A DNA stretch of 9,974 bases from CBFCZU01 sp965602635 (GTDB lineage Bacteria > Planctomycetota > Phycisphaerae > SM23-33). Where the stretch lies: the NCBI GenBank assembly GCA_965602635.1, contig CBFCZU010000160.1, positions 1 to 9,974 on the forward strand, given 5' to 3'. The position numbers and the translations under genes are program-made. The stretch's first letter is position 1. Every line of letters starts with the position of its first letter. A model generated the notes under the pieces. That model was not told the DNA's origin. It did no database searches and saw only the letters and a program-made list of their open reading frames with translations. Of the stretch, positions 1 through 8,000 are shown in pieces.

Positions 1-234
1 CCCGGTCCCGACCGCCGAGGGTCCCAGACGGGGCAGATTCCACCACGGACTTGGAGACCCCACCACCGACCCGGAGAACTGGCTATCGCACACCCGGTGG
101 CCACGGCGCCGCCTGGAGGACCGAGTTTGTCGACGGACGACGATCGGCGTTGGGCCACCCGCGCGAGTCCTCTGTGGCTCCTCGAGGTACGCCTGGAGAT
201 TACGGCCCCAACCGCTCCTCATCGCACTCGCTAT

Positions 235-266
235 CCTGTGCTCGCCCGCGTGCAAGCACGCACAGG
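235..266. repeat. Imperfect inverted repeat (possible hairpin)
   Basis: GCGTGC at 248-253 and GCACGC at 256-261 are perfect inverted copies separated by AA. CCTGT at 235-239 can pair with ACAGG at 262-266, leaving an 8-base one-sided bulge. No run of T follows on either strand, so it does not look like a standard intrinsic terminator. It lies about 210 bases upstream of the GH29-like gene; any role in that gene's control is speculation. Confidence 0.4.
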
Positions 267-463
267 AGATTGATCCAAGGCTGTCGGCGCCCCCTCCCCG
301 CGCACGCGCCACTTGACAAACGACCTCATAGCAGAGGACTCCAATCCCGGAGGAACCATTGCTTGACTGCAGTTGTCGAGAGGAATACCATAGGCAATCA
401 GATGGCAAGACCAAAGCACCGGACCCTGTCAAGGACACCCGAGAGGTACTGATACAGAGCAAA

Positions 464-469
464 AGAGGA
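464..469 (+). promoter_or_regulatory. Shine-Dalgarno of the GH29-like gene
   Basis: AGAGGA lies 6 bases before the ATG at 476. It favours this start over the in-frame TTG at 359, whose 39 extra codons encode nothing family-like, and over the ATG at 500, which would begin inside the conserved N-terminal motif. Confidence 0.6.
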
Positions 470-475
470 TGGCGC

Positions 476-1540
476 ATGTTCAGATCACGGGCATCATGGA
501 TGCATGAGGGGAAGTTTGGAGTGATGGTTCACTGGGTTGGACCTGGGCCTCCACCACAATGCGGGAAGCACATCAAGGATCTGAACGCCGCGGCCGACAG
601 GTTCGACATCCACCGGTTTCTGAAGGACTTCCGTCGGACCACCGCAGATTGGCTCATCTTCACGATTGGGCAACGCACGGGATTCGCCAGCCCGAACAAG
701 GTCCTGGACCGTCTTGCCGGTCCGGGGCATTGCACCCGACGCGACCTGATGCTGGAAATCGCCACGGAGGTGAAGAAGAGCGGGGCCCGGTTCATCGCAT
801 ACATACCCTCCAACGTCGGCGGCCAGCCAGATGCGGTCAAGAAGGGCTTTGCGTGGCAATCGAAGCAAGACACCGCACAGGAGGAGTTCCAGCGGCGATT
901 CGCTGACTTCATCGGGGAGTATTCCACGCGATTCGGGGCTCTCCTTGACGGCTGGTGGTTTGACGGGGCCTACACCGACCCGGTCTTCCACAACTCACGG
1001 ATCGACGCCGAACTCTACCTCGGCGCCTCGCGGGCGGGCAACCCGAACGCGATTGTGGCCTTCAATGACGGCTCTTTCTGCTGCGGTCTTTGCCAGCCGG
1101 TGGCCCCCGGGCAGGACTACCTCTCGGGAGAAACGGAATTCCTGATCAACGGCAAGGTCCGCTACGGCCGCGATCTCGAGCCCGTCCTGTTGACGCCCGC
1201 CACGCATGTTCCGCAACCGCCGCCGGACTGCCTCTGGCACTGCCTGGTGCCGATTGACTGCATGTGGGAGACTCGGATCGCATTCGCTGAGTGGCAGAAT
1301 CCGCCATTCCCGTGGGTGCCGCCGGAACCCGGCAAGATGGAGCGTCCCCTTTACACCGTAGACGACCTCGCGGCCCTGGTGCGGGACTTCAAGGCCGCGG
1401 GCGGCGGCGTCACGTTCAATGTCGGGATCTTCCAGGAAGGGGGCCTCGGCCCCGACACGGTCGCCCAGCTTGCGGAACTTGCTCCCCGCATCCGCGCGCC
1501 TACTCCAGGACGACAACGGTATAGATGCCGAGGTTCCTGA
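476..1540 (+). CDS. GH29-like (alpha-L-fucosidase superfamily) hydrolase
   Basis: This 354-residue protein has the landmarks of the GH29 TIM barrel. An N-terminal GKFGVMVHW (residues 12-20) matches the family's KFGIFIHWG. RRDLMLEIATEVKKSGARF (88-106) matches the strand/helix that follows the substrate loop. WWFDG (160-164) carries the usual nucleophile position, Asp163, and GVTFNVGIFQEGGLGPDTV (311-329) matches the family's NVGPxxDGxIP segment. GH29 enzymes remove alpha-L-fucose from glycans by a retaining mechanism. The loop that reads KHHDGF in typical members is GQRTGF here (65-70), so both histidines are gone and substrate or activity may differ. There is no signal peptide and no C-terminal beta-sandwich; the protein is shorter than most fucosidases (about 430-480 residues). 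The last 13 residues, rich in Arg, are encoded inside the overlap with the convergent hydrolase gene and look like read-through rather than conserved sequence. Family-level call is fairly sure; fucosidase activity is not. Confidence 0.8.
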   Translation: MFRSRASWMHEGKFGVMVHWVGPGPPPQCGKHIKDLNAAADRFDIHRFLKDFRRTTADWLIFTIGQRTGFASPNKVLDRLAGPGHCTRRDLMLEIATEVKKSGARFIAYIPSNVGGQPDAVKKGFAWQSKQDTAQEEFQRRFADFIGEYSTRFGALLDGWWFDGAYTDPVFHNSRIDAELYLGASRAGNPNAIVAFNDGSFCCGLCQPVAPGQDYLSGETEFLINGKVRYGRDLEPVLLTPATHVPQPPPDCLWHCLVPIDCMWETRIAFAEWQNPPFPWVPPEPGKMERPLYTVDDLAALVRDFKAAGGGVTFNVGIFQEGGLGPDTVAQLAELAPRIRAPTPGRQRYRCRGS

Positions 1541-3530
1541 CCGTGAGCACGTTACCTTCGATGGCGGCCTCTGTGCCGGACTCGGGGAATGAGTGGACTT
1601 GCACGTTCTCGGGGCGCCATCCGAGCCGGAATCCGGCGCTGGGGATCGTCTCGATGACCCGCGAGATCGGATTGAGGCGGTAGTTGACAAGATGGAGCGC
1701 ATAGCCGCCGTCGCGCTTATGGAGCGCAAGGCCGAGTCCGTCCACCTCTTCCGCCTCGAGGATTGTGCCCGCCTCGAGCAGCCACTCCTTGAGTTCACGG
1801 AAGTCCTCGCAACTGAACTGCGTATGCGCCAGGCGCGGATCGACTCTCCCCAAGGAAACCGCGCGCCCTCCCCGGTTCATCCATTCCCTGATCATGCGGA
1901 GTTCGCCCTCGGGAAGGCTGTAGACGTCCGGCAGGATGAGGTTTCTGTACCCTGACAGTCGCTCCGGGGAAGGCGGCTCGTCGGGGCTGACATAGAGAAC
2001 GTTGTAGAGAATGCACTCGTCGCAAAGCACCTGGGCCAGGTGATGGAACGTCCCGAAGCACGCCTCTTTGTGCCTCTCCAGGAGCCCCCCGCCGAAAAGC
2101 TCCGTGTCCAGCGCGCTTCTCTGGTCGTAGAGCAAGGCTGTTTCGGCAACGAACCGGTTGGTGAAAAGGTCTTCATGGTCCTTCAGCCATGCCCCCATCC
2201 GGCATTCGATGGCCACATTCGGGTAGAAGGAGTCCTTCTTCTGGTTCTGGAGCCAGGCACCGTAGGGAATGGCGATCTGGAAGCCGTGGGCCAACGGCTC
2301 CAGCATGAACAGGACATAGGAGTCGTTCCTGCCGTCGTCCAGGTCGCTCATGATTTGGTGGACGTGGGGGCCCGGCTCCTCGATGAACGAGCCCTCCTTG
2401 CCGCCGAGGAAGGCATGGCCAAATCGGTAGTAGCCGTCCTGCCGGAGCTTGATGTCGGCCTTCTCGCCGATGATGAGATCACACTGCGACCGCACGCTTG
2501 TACCGTGGGGGTTGCAGTTATACAGATTGGCGGTCACAAGCGCCGGCTTGCCTTTCTTCCTGAGCGAGCAGGCGCGGGCGTAGTCGGCAATCTCGACAAT
2601 GCCCTGTTCCATGCCTCGAACATTGAACCAAACGAAAGCCTTGAACAGCGGAATGCGGCAGCGCTCGTCTATCGGTGGAGTGACCAGGTCGCTGTCGGCA
2701 TATCCGTGCTGCTTGAGGAACTCGCGATAGTCAAACCGATCGAGATCAAGCGGGGCGGTTTCCTCTGAGGGATTCCGCTTCAGGTACTCACGGAACTGCT
2801 TCATGCAGTCTTTGCAGAAACACCCTCCGTTCAGTAAGGCATGCAACTGCGCATCAAACTCATCGATGTGGACGCCGGGAGCGCCCGCATCCACCATGAT
2901 CTCGATTTCCTTCCGGATGTACTGCATGTAGGTCGGCTTGTTACCACACGGCGTGTAGCAGAAGTGCTCGTGACCGGGAACCATCAGCCACCGTGAGAGG
3001 ATCGGGTTGCCATCCAGCGTGACCGCGCGGAACTCCTCGAGAAAATCCTCGACGAGATGCCCATCCGAATCGAGGATGCCCTCAGGGAAGTACTCCTTGA
3101 TCGATGGGAATATCTTTGGGTAGCGGTCGGTGGACAGCTCCCGCATGCCGATCCACCCCTTCTTCCCGACCCCCCTGGGCTTGTTCAGCGCCAGCAGTCG
3201 CGATTCGTCCTCGCTGAATTCGGCGGGGAATTCCCACAACTGCGCCTGCCAGAGGACGGCGAATGCGGTGATTCCCCGCTTGCCGCATTCCTCAATGAAC
3301 TCCCTATCGTTCAAGTAGCCGTAGAAGCGCAGGCGTGGAGGGACGGGTTCATTCGCCTCCATGTCCAGGTATTGAATGCCGATCGCGCCGCTCCCCAGGC
3401 AGGACCAGAGGAGCGTGTTGCCGTGCATATCGACAATGTCCTGCACCTGCTGGAGGCGCTTCATGGGCATGCTGGGATGGTAATTCCAATCGTGCCGGTA
3501 CCAGCACATGTAGTGCATTCCGCGGATCAC
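1500..3530 (-). CDS. GH42-like / GHL-type TIM-barrel glycoside hydrolase
   Basis: This 676-residue protein starts at a GTG with GAGGAG six bases upstream. It is built like the GH42 and hypothetical glycosyl hydrolase (GHL6-type) families. A catalytic barrel covers about residues 1-440, with HIDEFD (221-226; Glu224 is the likely acid/base) and a second acidic candidate in IIGEKAD (Glu356). A glutamine-amidotransferase-like domain, as in GH42 trimerisation domains, spans about 460-565 and contains NLILPDVYSLPEGEL and a GGRAVSLG strand. A small C-terminal beta domain with ALHLVNYR (611-618) follows. CFCKDC at 237-242 directly after the active-site strand recalls the cysteine cluster seen at this place in many GH42-like proteins, where it may bind zinc. 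There is no signal peptide, so it should act in the cytoplasm on imported sugars. It follows the UROD-like gene by 24 bp and surely shares its transcript. The substrate cannot be read from the sequence; beta-galactosidase is only the best-known relative. Confidence 0.8.
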   Translation of the reverse strand: MIRGMHYMCWYRHDWNYHPSMPMKRLQQVQDIVDMHGNTLLWSCLGSGAIGIQYLDMEANEPVPPRLRFYGYLNDREFIEECGKRGITAFAVLWQAQLWEFPAEFSEDESRLLALNKPRGVGKKGWIGMRELSTDRYPKIFPSIKEYFPEGILDSDGHLVEDFLEEFRAVTLDGNPILSRWLMVPGHEHFCYTPCGNKPTYMQYIRKEIEIMVDAGAPGVHIDEFDAQLHALLNGGCFCKDCMKQFREYLKRNPSEETAPLDLDRFDYREFLKQHGYADSDLVTPPIDERCRIPLFKAFVWFNVRGMEQGIVEIADYARACSLRKKGKPALVTANLYNCNPHGTSVRSQCDLIIGEKADIKLRQDGYYRFGHAFLGGKEGSFIEEPGPHVHQIMSDLDDGRNDSYVLFMLEPLAHGFQIAIPYGAWLQNQKKDSFYPNVAIECRMGAWLKDHEDLFTNRFVAETALLYDQRSALDTELFGGGLLERHKEACFGTFHHLAQVLCDECILYNVLYVSPDEPPSPERLSGYRNLILPDVYSLPEGELRMIREWMNRGGRAVSLGRVDPRLAHTQFSCEDFRELKEWLLEAGTILEAEEVDGLGLALHKRDGGYALHLVNYRLNPISRVIETIPSAGFRLGWRPENVQVHSFPESGTEAAIEGNVLTVRNLGIYTVVVLE

Positions 3531-3536
3531 GGTGTT

Positions 3537-3542
3537 CTCCTC
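3537..3542 (-). promoter_or_regulatory. Shine-Dalgarno of the GH42-like gene
   Basis: GAGGAG on the minus strand, 6 bases before the GTG at 3530. It supports the GTG over the in-frame ATG four codons later and lies wholly within the 24-bp spacer after the UROD-like gene. Confidence 0.75.
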
Positions 3543-3554
3543 TCTACCCCGAGC

Positions 3555-4868
3555 CTACCCGTACACCTGCGCCCGCGCCGTCTTTGCCAGCTCCACCCAG
3601 CGCGCCAACCGCCGCGGCTTGTGTCGCACGGTATGCAGGTCCTTCAGCATCACCTCCACCCGGCATTGGTGTTGCCGAGTGATCGTGAGGACCTCCACCA
3701 TGTGTCGGGTGATCCCCGCCTCATCCATGTGCTCGGTCGCCACGGCGGCGGGGTGGGGTTTGTAGCAGAAGACATAGTCGCTGCCCAGTTGCGCGGCGCT
3801 TTTCGCGACGTCCGCCCATGGGGAGATGGAGACACGGCGCAGATTGCGGATGCGGCGCAGCAGCGGGATCCAATCGTGCAGGGGTTCGCAACAGCCGTAG
3901 CAACCCAGGCCGAAGCGCTCGACGATCGGCCGCAAGTGGGGGAAGAAGAGCTCTTCAAACAGGGCGGGGGAGATGCCGACCAGGTCCTGGCTCTCCATGC
4001 CTCCCCAGAGATCGCGGCACCGTACCCGGTCCGGGTCGAAACCGCTCGCCGGCAAGATGTCCGCATGGCCGATGCCGCCGTTGTTGATCCACTCGCAGCC
4101 GTTATTCAGCGAAAGGAAGCCGCCCGACTCCAGTTGATCCAGCACAGCGTGGTGATGGGTGGCCAACCGGCCGATGAACTCCCGCACCCAATTCGGTTCC
4201 TCCAGCATGTCCACCATCAGGGTATCCATGCCGCGGAGCATGACAGCGGTCTGGCACACGCCGCCGACGGTCTGCCACCAGTGGCAGCGTCGGCGCACGG
4301 TCAGGATGCCGTCAAAGATCTCATGCGCCAGCGCCAGCCATTCCGCGGAACGTTCCCGATCAATCACTACTTCAGGCGTCCGGAGTTCCCCGAGATCGCG
4401 GCGATCCTTCAACGGCGGCTCGTAATGCGCCGCGCCCAGTTGCGAATGGCTCGACAGATTCAGGTTGGAATAGGGATGGATGTAATACGTTTGGCGCGCG
4501 TCGGCATCGGTCATCGTCTCGCGAACCGGCAGGCCATGGTCGCCAATCTCGCCGTCCCACGGCACGTTGAAGACGGCATCAATGGGCTGGTCGTCCCGCA
4601 GGAACTCGTGGGTGTCGATCGCCATCCGCAACCGCATCTCCCAGGTGCGCAGCAGCGGGTCGGCGCAGGACATGCTCTCCCAGGGGAGGATTTCCAGCCA
4701 TACCCCCTCCGGGAAGCAGTAGATGCGCGGCGGCACGGCCTCCAGCCGGTTCAATGCGCGAATCGCCTGACGCTTCTCATCCTGCTCGGGCAGAGCGGCG
4801 ATCTCCGCCACCCGCTTCGCCAGATCGCGCAGGATTCTGGTCTGCGCATGGATTGCCATCGTCTTCAC
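3555..4868 (-). CDS. Uroporphyrinogen-decarboxylase (UROD/MetE)-like protein
   Basis: This 437-residue protein looks like the UROD-like branch of the UROD/cobalamin-independent methionine synthase superfamily that is abundant in PVC bacteria. Supporting segments are LMVDMLEEPNWVREFIGRLA (217-236), the typical 'deep in a helix before the barrel' signature; PALFEELFFPHLRPIVERFG (301-320); and LGCYGCCEPLHDWIP (321-335) followed by VSISPWADV (346-354) and FCYKPHP (367-373). In the methyltransferase members (MtaA, MtbA) a His and Cys residues bind zinc to activate a thiol or corrinoid; Cys326, Cys327, His331 and Cys368 are candidates for such a site here, by analogy only. It is longer than true HemE (about 350 residues) and lies beside a glycoside hydrolase, so heme synthesis is unlikely. 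The GTG start has AGGAG 5 bases upstream; an ATG three codons later would be too far from it. No signal peptide is visible. Reaction unknown. Confidence 0.72.
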   Translation of the reverse strand: MKTMAIHAQTRILRDLAKRVAEIAALPEQDEKRQAIRALNRLEAVPPRIYCFPEGVWLEILPWESMSCADPLLRTWEMRLRMAIDTHEFLRDDQPIDAVFNVPWDGEIGDHGLPVRETMTDADARQTYYIHPYSNLNLSSHSQLGAAHYEPPLKDRRDLGELRTPEVVIDRERSAEWLALAHEIFDGILTVRRRCHWWQTVGGVCQTAVMLRGMDTLMVDMLEEPNWVREFIGRLATHHHAVLDQLESGGFLSLNNGCEWINNGGIGHADILPASGFDPDRVRCRDLWGGMESQDLVGISPALFEELFFPHLRPIVERFGLGCYGCCEPLHDWIPLLRRIRNLRRVSISPWADVAKSAAQLGSDYVFCYKPHPAAVATEHMDEAGITRHMVEVLTITRQHQCRVEVMLKDLHTVRHKPRRLARWVELAKTARAQVYG

Positions 4869-4951
4869 GCCCGCTCCTGCTCAATCACCCCAGCTTGTGA
4901 GAAGGTGCTCAGCGCATCAACTGGGTCGAACTCGACGGGTTGAGTCGACAT
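4865..4951 (-). CDS. Possible 28-residue ORF coupled to the UROD-like gene
   Basis: An ATG at 4951 opens a 28-codon frame whose TGA overlaps the next gene's start as GTGA (4868-4865), an arrangement typical of translational coupling. GAGG lies 8 bases before the ATG. The peptide is acidic, has no transmembrane segment and I recognise no family. The same frame is open back to a GTG at 5047, but that extension is Arg/Ala-rich and lacks a Shine-Dalgarno. It may be chance, a coupling leader, or the tail of a decayed gene. Confidence 0.22.
   Translation of the reverse strand: MSTQPVEFDPVDALSTFSQAGVIEQERA
4874..4878 (-). promoter_or_regulatory. Shine-Dalgarno of the UROD-like gene
   Basis: AGGAG on the minus strand, 5 bases before the GTG at 4868. 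The alternative ATG at 4859 would have a 14-base spacing, so the GTG is preferred. Confidence 0.7.
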
Positions 4952-5010
4952 GCCCCCCGCCTCGGGCTGGTGTCCGGCTGGGGCAACGTTCCTTTGCCGA
5001 ATGAAGCAGG

Positions 5011-5079
5011 TCAGCGTTCGGGCCTCAGGCCGTCTCGCGAGGCACACACCCCGCAGGAAACACGACCGAAGCGTCTCAT
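5011..5079 (-). CDS. Possible 22-residue mini-ORF after the FGE-like gene
   Basis: An ATG at 5079 stands 7 bases after GGAG (inside AAGGGAG, 5093-5087) and only 16 bases beyond the stop of the large FGE-like gene. It encodes a basic 22-residue peptide with two cysteines (SCGVC, residues 8-12). A single-base indel near its TGA would join it to the next open frame, so this could be the start of a broken small gene. No family recognised; it could also be chance, since a Shine-Dalgarno-like string in a GC-rich spacer is not rare. Confidence 0.25.
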   Translation of the reverse strand: MRRFGRVSCGVCASRDGLRPER

Positions 5080-5095
5080 GGCGTCACTCCCTTGT

Positions 5096-8000
5096 TCAGC
5101 GTTGGTCGATGTCGAACATCAGCCCGTGGACCTCTTTGCCGTCCTTGGCGTCGCGGAACTGCACGAAGACGTCCCCGGGGGTGGCGTGGCCGCCCTCCCC
5201 CGACCGACACTCCACAACCATCTTGTTCCCGGCCTTACGGAGGCGGAAGGGCTTGGGTTTTTCCTTCTCGCTGGTCCGCGAGTCGTAGACGACCTTGTCG
5301 TTGAACCAGACGAGCACGACAAAGCGGGCATTCTGTCGAGGGGGCTGCCGGTGCTTCACGTTGATGACCACCTCCCGGTCGCCGGGCGCCACGACTCGTG
5401 TTGCCGCCAGCGCACTGGACCCCGCCGACGGCATCGCGCCGAGATCGTCGAGCCGAAGGCTCTCGCCGCAAACCGCTTTCTGCCACCCTTCGGGCGGTTT
5501 CGCTCTCTTGAAGAGACCCTCCGGTACGCCCGCAGGGCGGTCGCTTGTGATGATGTCGGCGATGTCGAGATCATCAAGCCTTCCGCCGGCGCCCGGGCCA
5601 GCCGTGTTTAGCTTGGGCCCTTCCTTGAACCTCCGTGAAATCCACCAGCGCGACTGGACGCGCAGATCGGCGGCGGTTTCGCCGCTTTGCGGGGCGCCGT
5701 CCGCAACGGTGACGCGATAGGGCATCCGACACAACCGGTCGCTGCCGAAAGCCTGGCGCGGCACAGGGAACGACGCCCGGGCCTCCGCGCCGGCCGCGGC
5801 CTTCACACGCCGGCTCGTCTCGGACAGCTTGACGCCCGGCGGCGGGGTGAGCTCGATCGCAAGCGCGCGAGGTCGGTCGGTGGTGTTGATTATGCGCAGC
5901 CCCACCTCGCCGCCCGCGAGCGAGCGGATGACAGGCGGCGTAGTATCCTCGGGAGAGCCCATTGGCAGCCGGACCCGTCGTTCGGCCAGTACGTCGCCGC
6001 CGTGGGCCAGAGCCCGGAAGAGCACCGTTCGGTCCTTGCGCATGGCGCCGGCCGCGGTGTGATGGGTCAGTGCCGTCAGAATTCGGAACGGCGTGGCAGC
6101 CTTCGGCGCCGCTGTGAAGGCGCGCGATGCAGCGCCTTCCGGGAAACACCCGTCAGGCAGCGTGGAGACCAACTCGACTCTCAACGGTTCGCCACCGTCG
6201 TTGCGGAAACGGCCGGACAGGTGGAAGATGCCAATGTCGAACCCGCCCATACTGGGGAGCGGGTCTAGATCGAATGGCGCGTTCGGATCCACCTTGAAGG
6301 GAGCCGTGCGCACGGCCCGCGCGCCGTACCGCCCGGTCCGACTCGCATCCACGCTCTCCCAGTAGCCCGGCATGCGGCCCAGATCGGATATCGCAATCCA
6401 GTTGCCGACATTGCCATATCCCTTGAGACGCCAGATGCCTCCATAGTACCAGTCGCCGAAGGCTGTCCAGGGCCAGTCCTCCGGCGCTTCGGGCGAGCCG
6501 CTGCCGTGGGTACCCTTGAACCCGCATCCAGCCCCCTTCTTGTGCTCCGGCGTAGGCAGTTCGTTCTGGATCGCCGCCGGCCACTCCTGCACACACCCGC
6601 TCAGGCTCAGATCCCGGATCCCCCAGTACGACGGACCCGGACGCGATGCCGTTGCTCCGGTCAGGACGTCCTTGGGAAGACCCGCCGCCGGCGCACAGGT
6701 GGCGGGTGCCCAGGCGTCCTTGGCCCGCGCTACCGCGCGGGGCCCTCGGCAAGCCTTCTCGTATTCCAGGTTCGTCAGCGGCCGCAGCCCCGCCCAAGCG
6801 GTGAAGGACAGGATGTCCGGCAAGGAAAGGAAGTTGCACGCCCGGCCCGGCGCGTCGGCCTCGTACCTAGCCTCGTCGGGCCTGTACCTGATCGTGTAGC
6901 CGCTGAAGTTGTAGATTCGGGCGCTGTAGCGATGGGGATTGTTGTGCGCCAGCGCGCCGTATCGCCCGGCATTGTAGTCCGCGGCACTCAGATCGGATGC
7001 CACCGAGTTGAGAAACTCCGCGTACTCCCCCTGGCGGATCGAGTGTTTCATGCAGTAGAACGCGCTGTAGCCGTTGGGCCACGTCTCATTTTCCGGCACG
7101 GTGCGCGGGTCAGATCCCAGATGGCCGCCCGGCTTGGTCGGATTGCCCGTCGCCGTCGCGGTCAATGGATGTCCCCAGGGGCTCTTCGAGATGAAGGGCC
7201 CTTCGGGCACGTACACCATCGCGATGGCGTGCGCCGCCAGTTCGGCTTTGCTTGGATCCGCCTTGTCCGCGCCGTGCAGCCAGCGCAGCGTGACGTTGTT
7301 GAATTCGTTCGGGCCGTGGCCGGCCCCGCTCCGGTAGATGAACACCCCGACGCCCTTGCTGCCGTCGTCGATCAGGCCGACGTCCAGCTCCGCGCCATCT
7401 GGCTTCGCATGGTGGACGCGCTCGGTCGAGAGCGTAGCGTGCGAGAAGACCTTCGCTCCGGGCATGCGGAATTTCAGGAACACCCAGGCCGCATCCCAGC
7501 TCTCGATCTTCAGGGGTTTGCCGGTCACGTTCTTGTCCGCCGGCTCCGTCCAGGCCGCCCGCCAGGAGTGGTCCCAGGATAGATCGAAGGTCACGGCGCT
7601 GTATTCCTGCGTGGCGTCGTGCCATTTGAGGTTGCCGATCTTGATATTGTCGGAGGCGGCGCCGTCCGCCGGCTGGTCCGGAGGCGGCGTGGCGGGTTGT
7701 GCGGCGGACCTCACGTCCGGTTTCGGCTCTCGCTTCTCTGTTCCGGCTCGCGCTGGCGAGGCTTCTGAGCGAGGCCAGGTCCCCGCCGTAGCCACGAAGC
7801 GAGAGACCTTCTCCGAATGGCGTGCGCGTCCACAATACTCCGTGCTGACCCAGCCCCGGCCGGATACCGAGCCGCCCCGCGCCCCGATCGGCGGCCAGTC
7901 CGCCGGCACCGTGTCGAAGGGGTCTCCGTTACTTCGCTTGACAGGGGCCCCCGGCTTGCCGCCAGGCACCGCACCATCGCCGCGAGTCCCCCGGAATGCG

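Larger units (their letters stand above)
1..475. other. Left-edge region without a supported gene
   Basis: All three plus frames stay open for 250 bases or more here, which is common in GC-rich DNA, and none gives a recognisable protein. One frame, open from base 2 to a TGA at 314-316 but without an ATG, encodes a short hydrophobic stretch followed by cysteine (LLIALAILCSPAC, about 215-253) that looks like a signal peptide; it has no convincing start and only about 20 codons follow, so I do not call it a gene. A TTGACA at 313-318 matches a -35 box, but no good -10 lies 16-18 bases downstream. A complex inverted repeat sits at 235-266. Confidence 0.5.
4869..5095. other. Spacer between the FGE-like and UROD-like genes
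   Basis: These 227 bases hold the two mini-ORF candidates and little else. GGCC-TGA-GGCC (minus strand, near 5020-5031) could form only a 4-bp stem and no T run follows, so I do not call a terminator. I see no convincing -35/-10 pair for the UROD-like gene, and cannot tell whether it is read from the FGE-like gene or has its own promoter. Confidence 0.4.

Noticed and set aside
313..341. Sigma-70 promoter from the TTGACA at 313
   Set aside because: The -35 is perfect, but the hexamer at a 17-base spacing is GGACTC and no TATAAT-like sequence is near.
51..452. 133-codon plus-strand open frame at the left edge
   Set aside because: Composition is Arg/Pro/Ser-rich, there is no Shine-Dalgarno, no domain, and it ends just before the GH29-like gene in another frame. 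All three plus frames are open here, so openness is not evidence.
359..475. TTG start adding 39 residues to the GH29-like protein
   Set aside because: A GGAGG does precede the TTG, but the added residues match nothing in the family, while the ATG at 476 has its own Shine-Dalgarno at ideal spacing just before the conserved N-terminal motif.
3555..4868. True heme-pathway uroporphyrinogen decarboxylase (hemE)
   Set aside because: Too long, carries a cysteine/histidine cluster not typical of HemE, and is paired with a sugar hydrolase instead of heme genes.
3057..4943. 628-codon plus-strand open frame
   Set aside because: It lies antisense to the UROD-like gene and the start of the GH42-like gene. 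The minus-strand frames show family motifs and good Shine-Dalgarno sites; this one shows neither. Long antisense frames are expected in GC-rich DNA.
5020..5031. Terminator hairpin after the large FGE-like gene
   Set aside because: GGCC-TGA-GGCC gives a 4-bp stem without a T run and sits inside a candidate mini-ORF.
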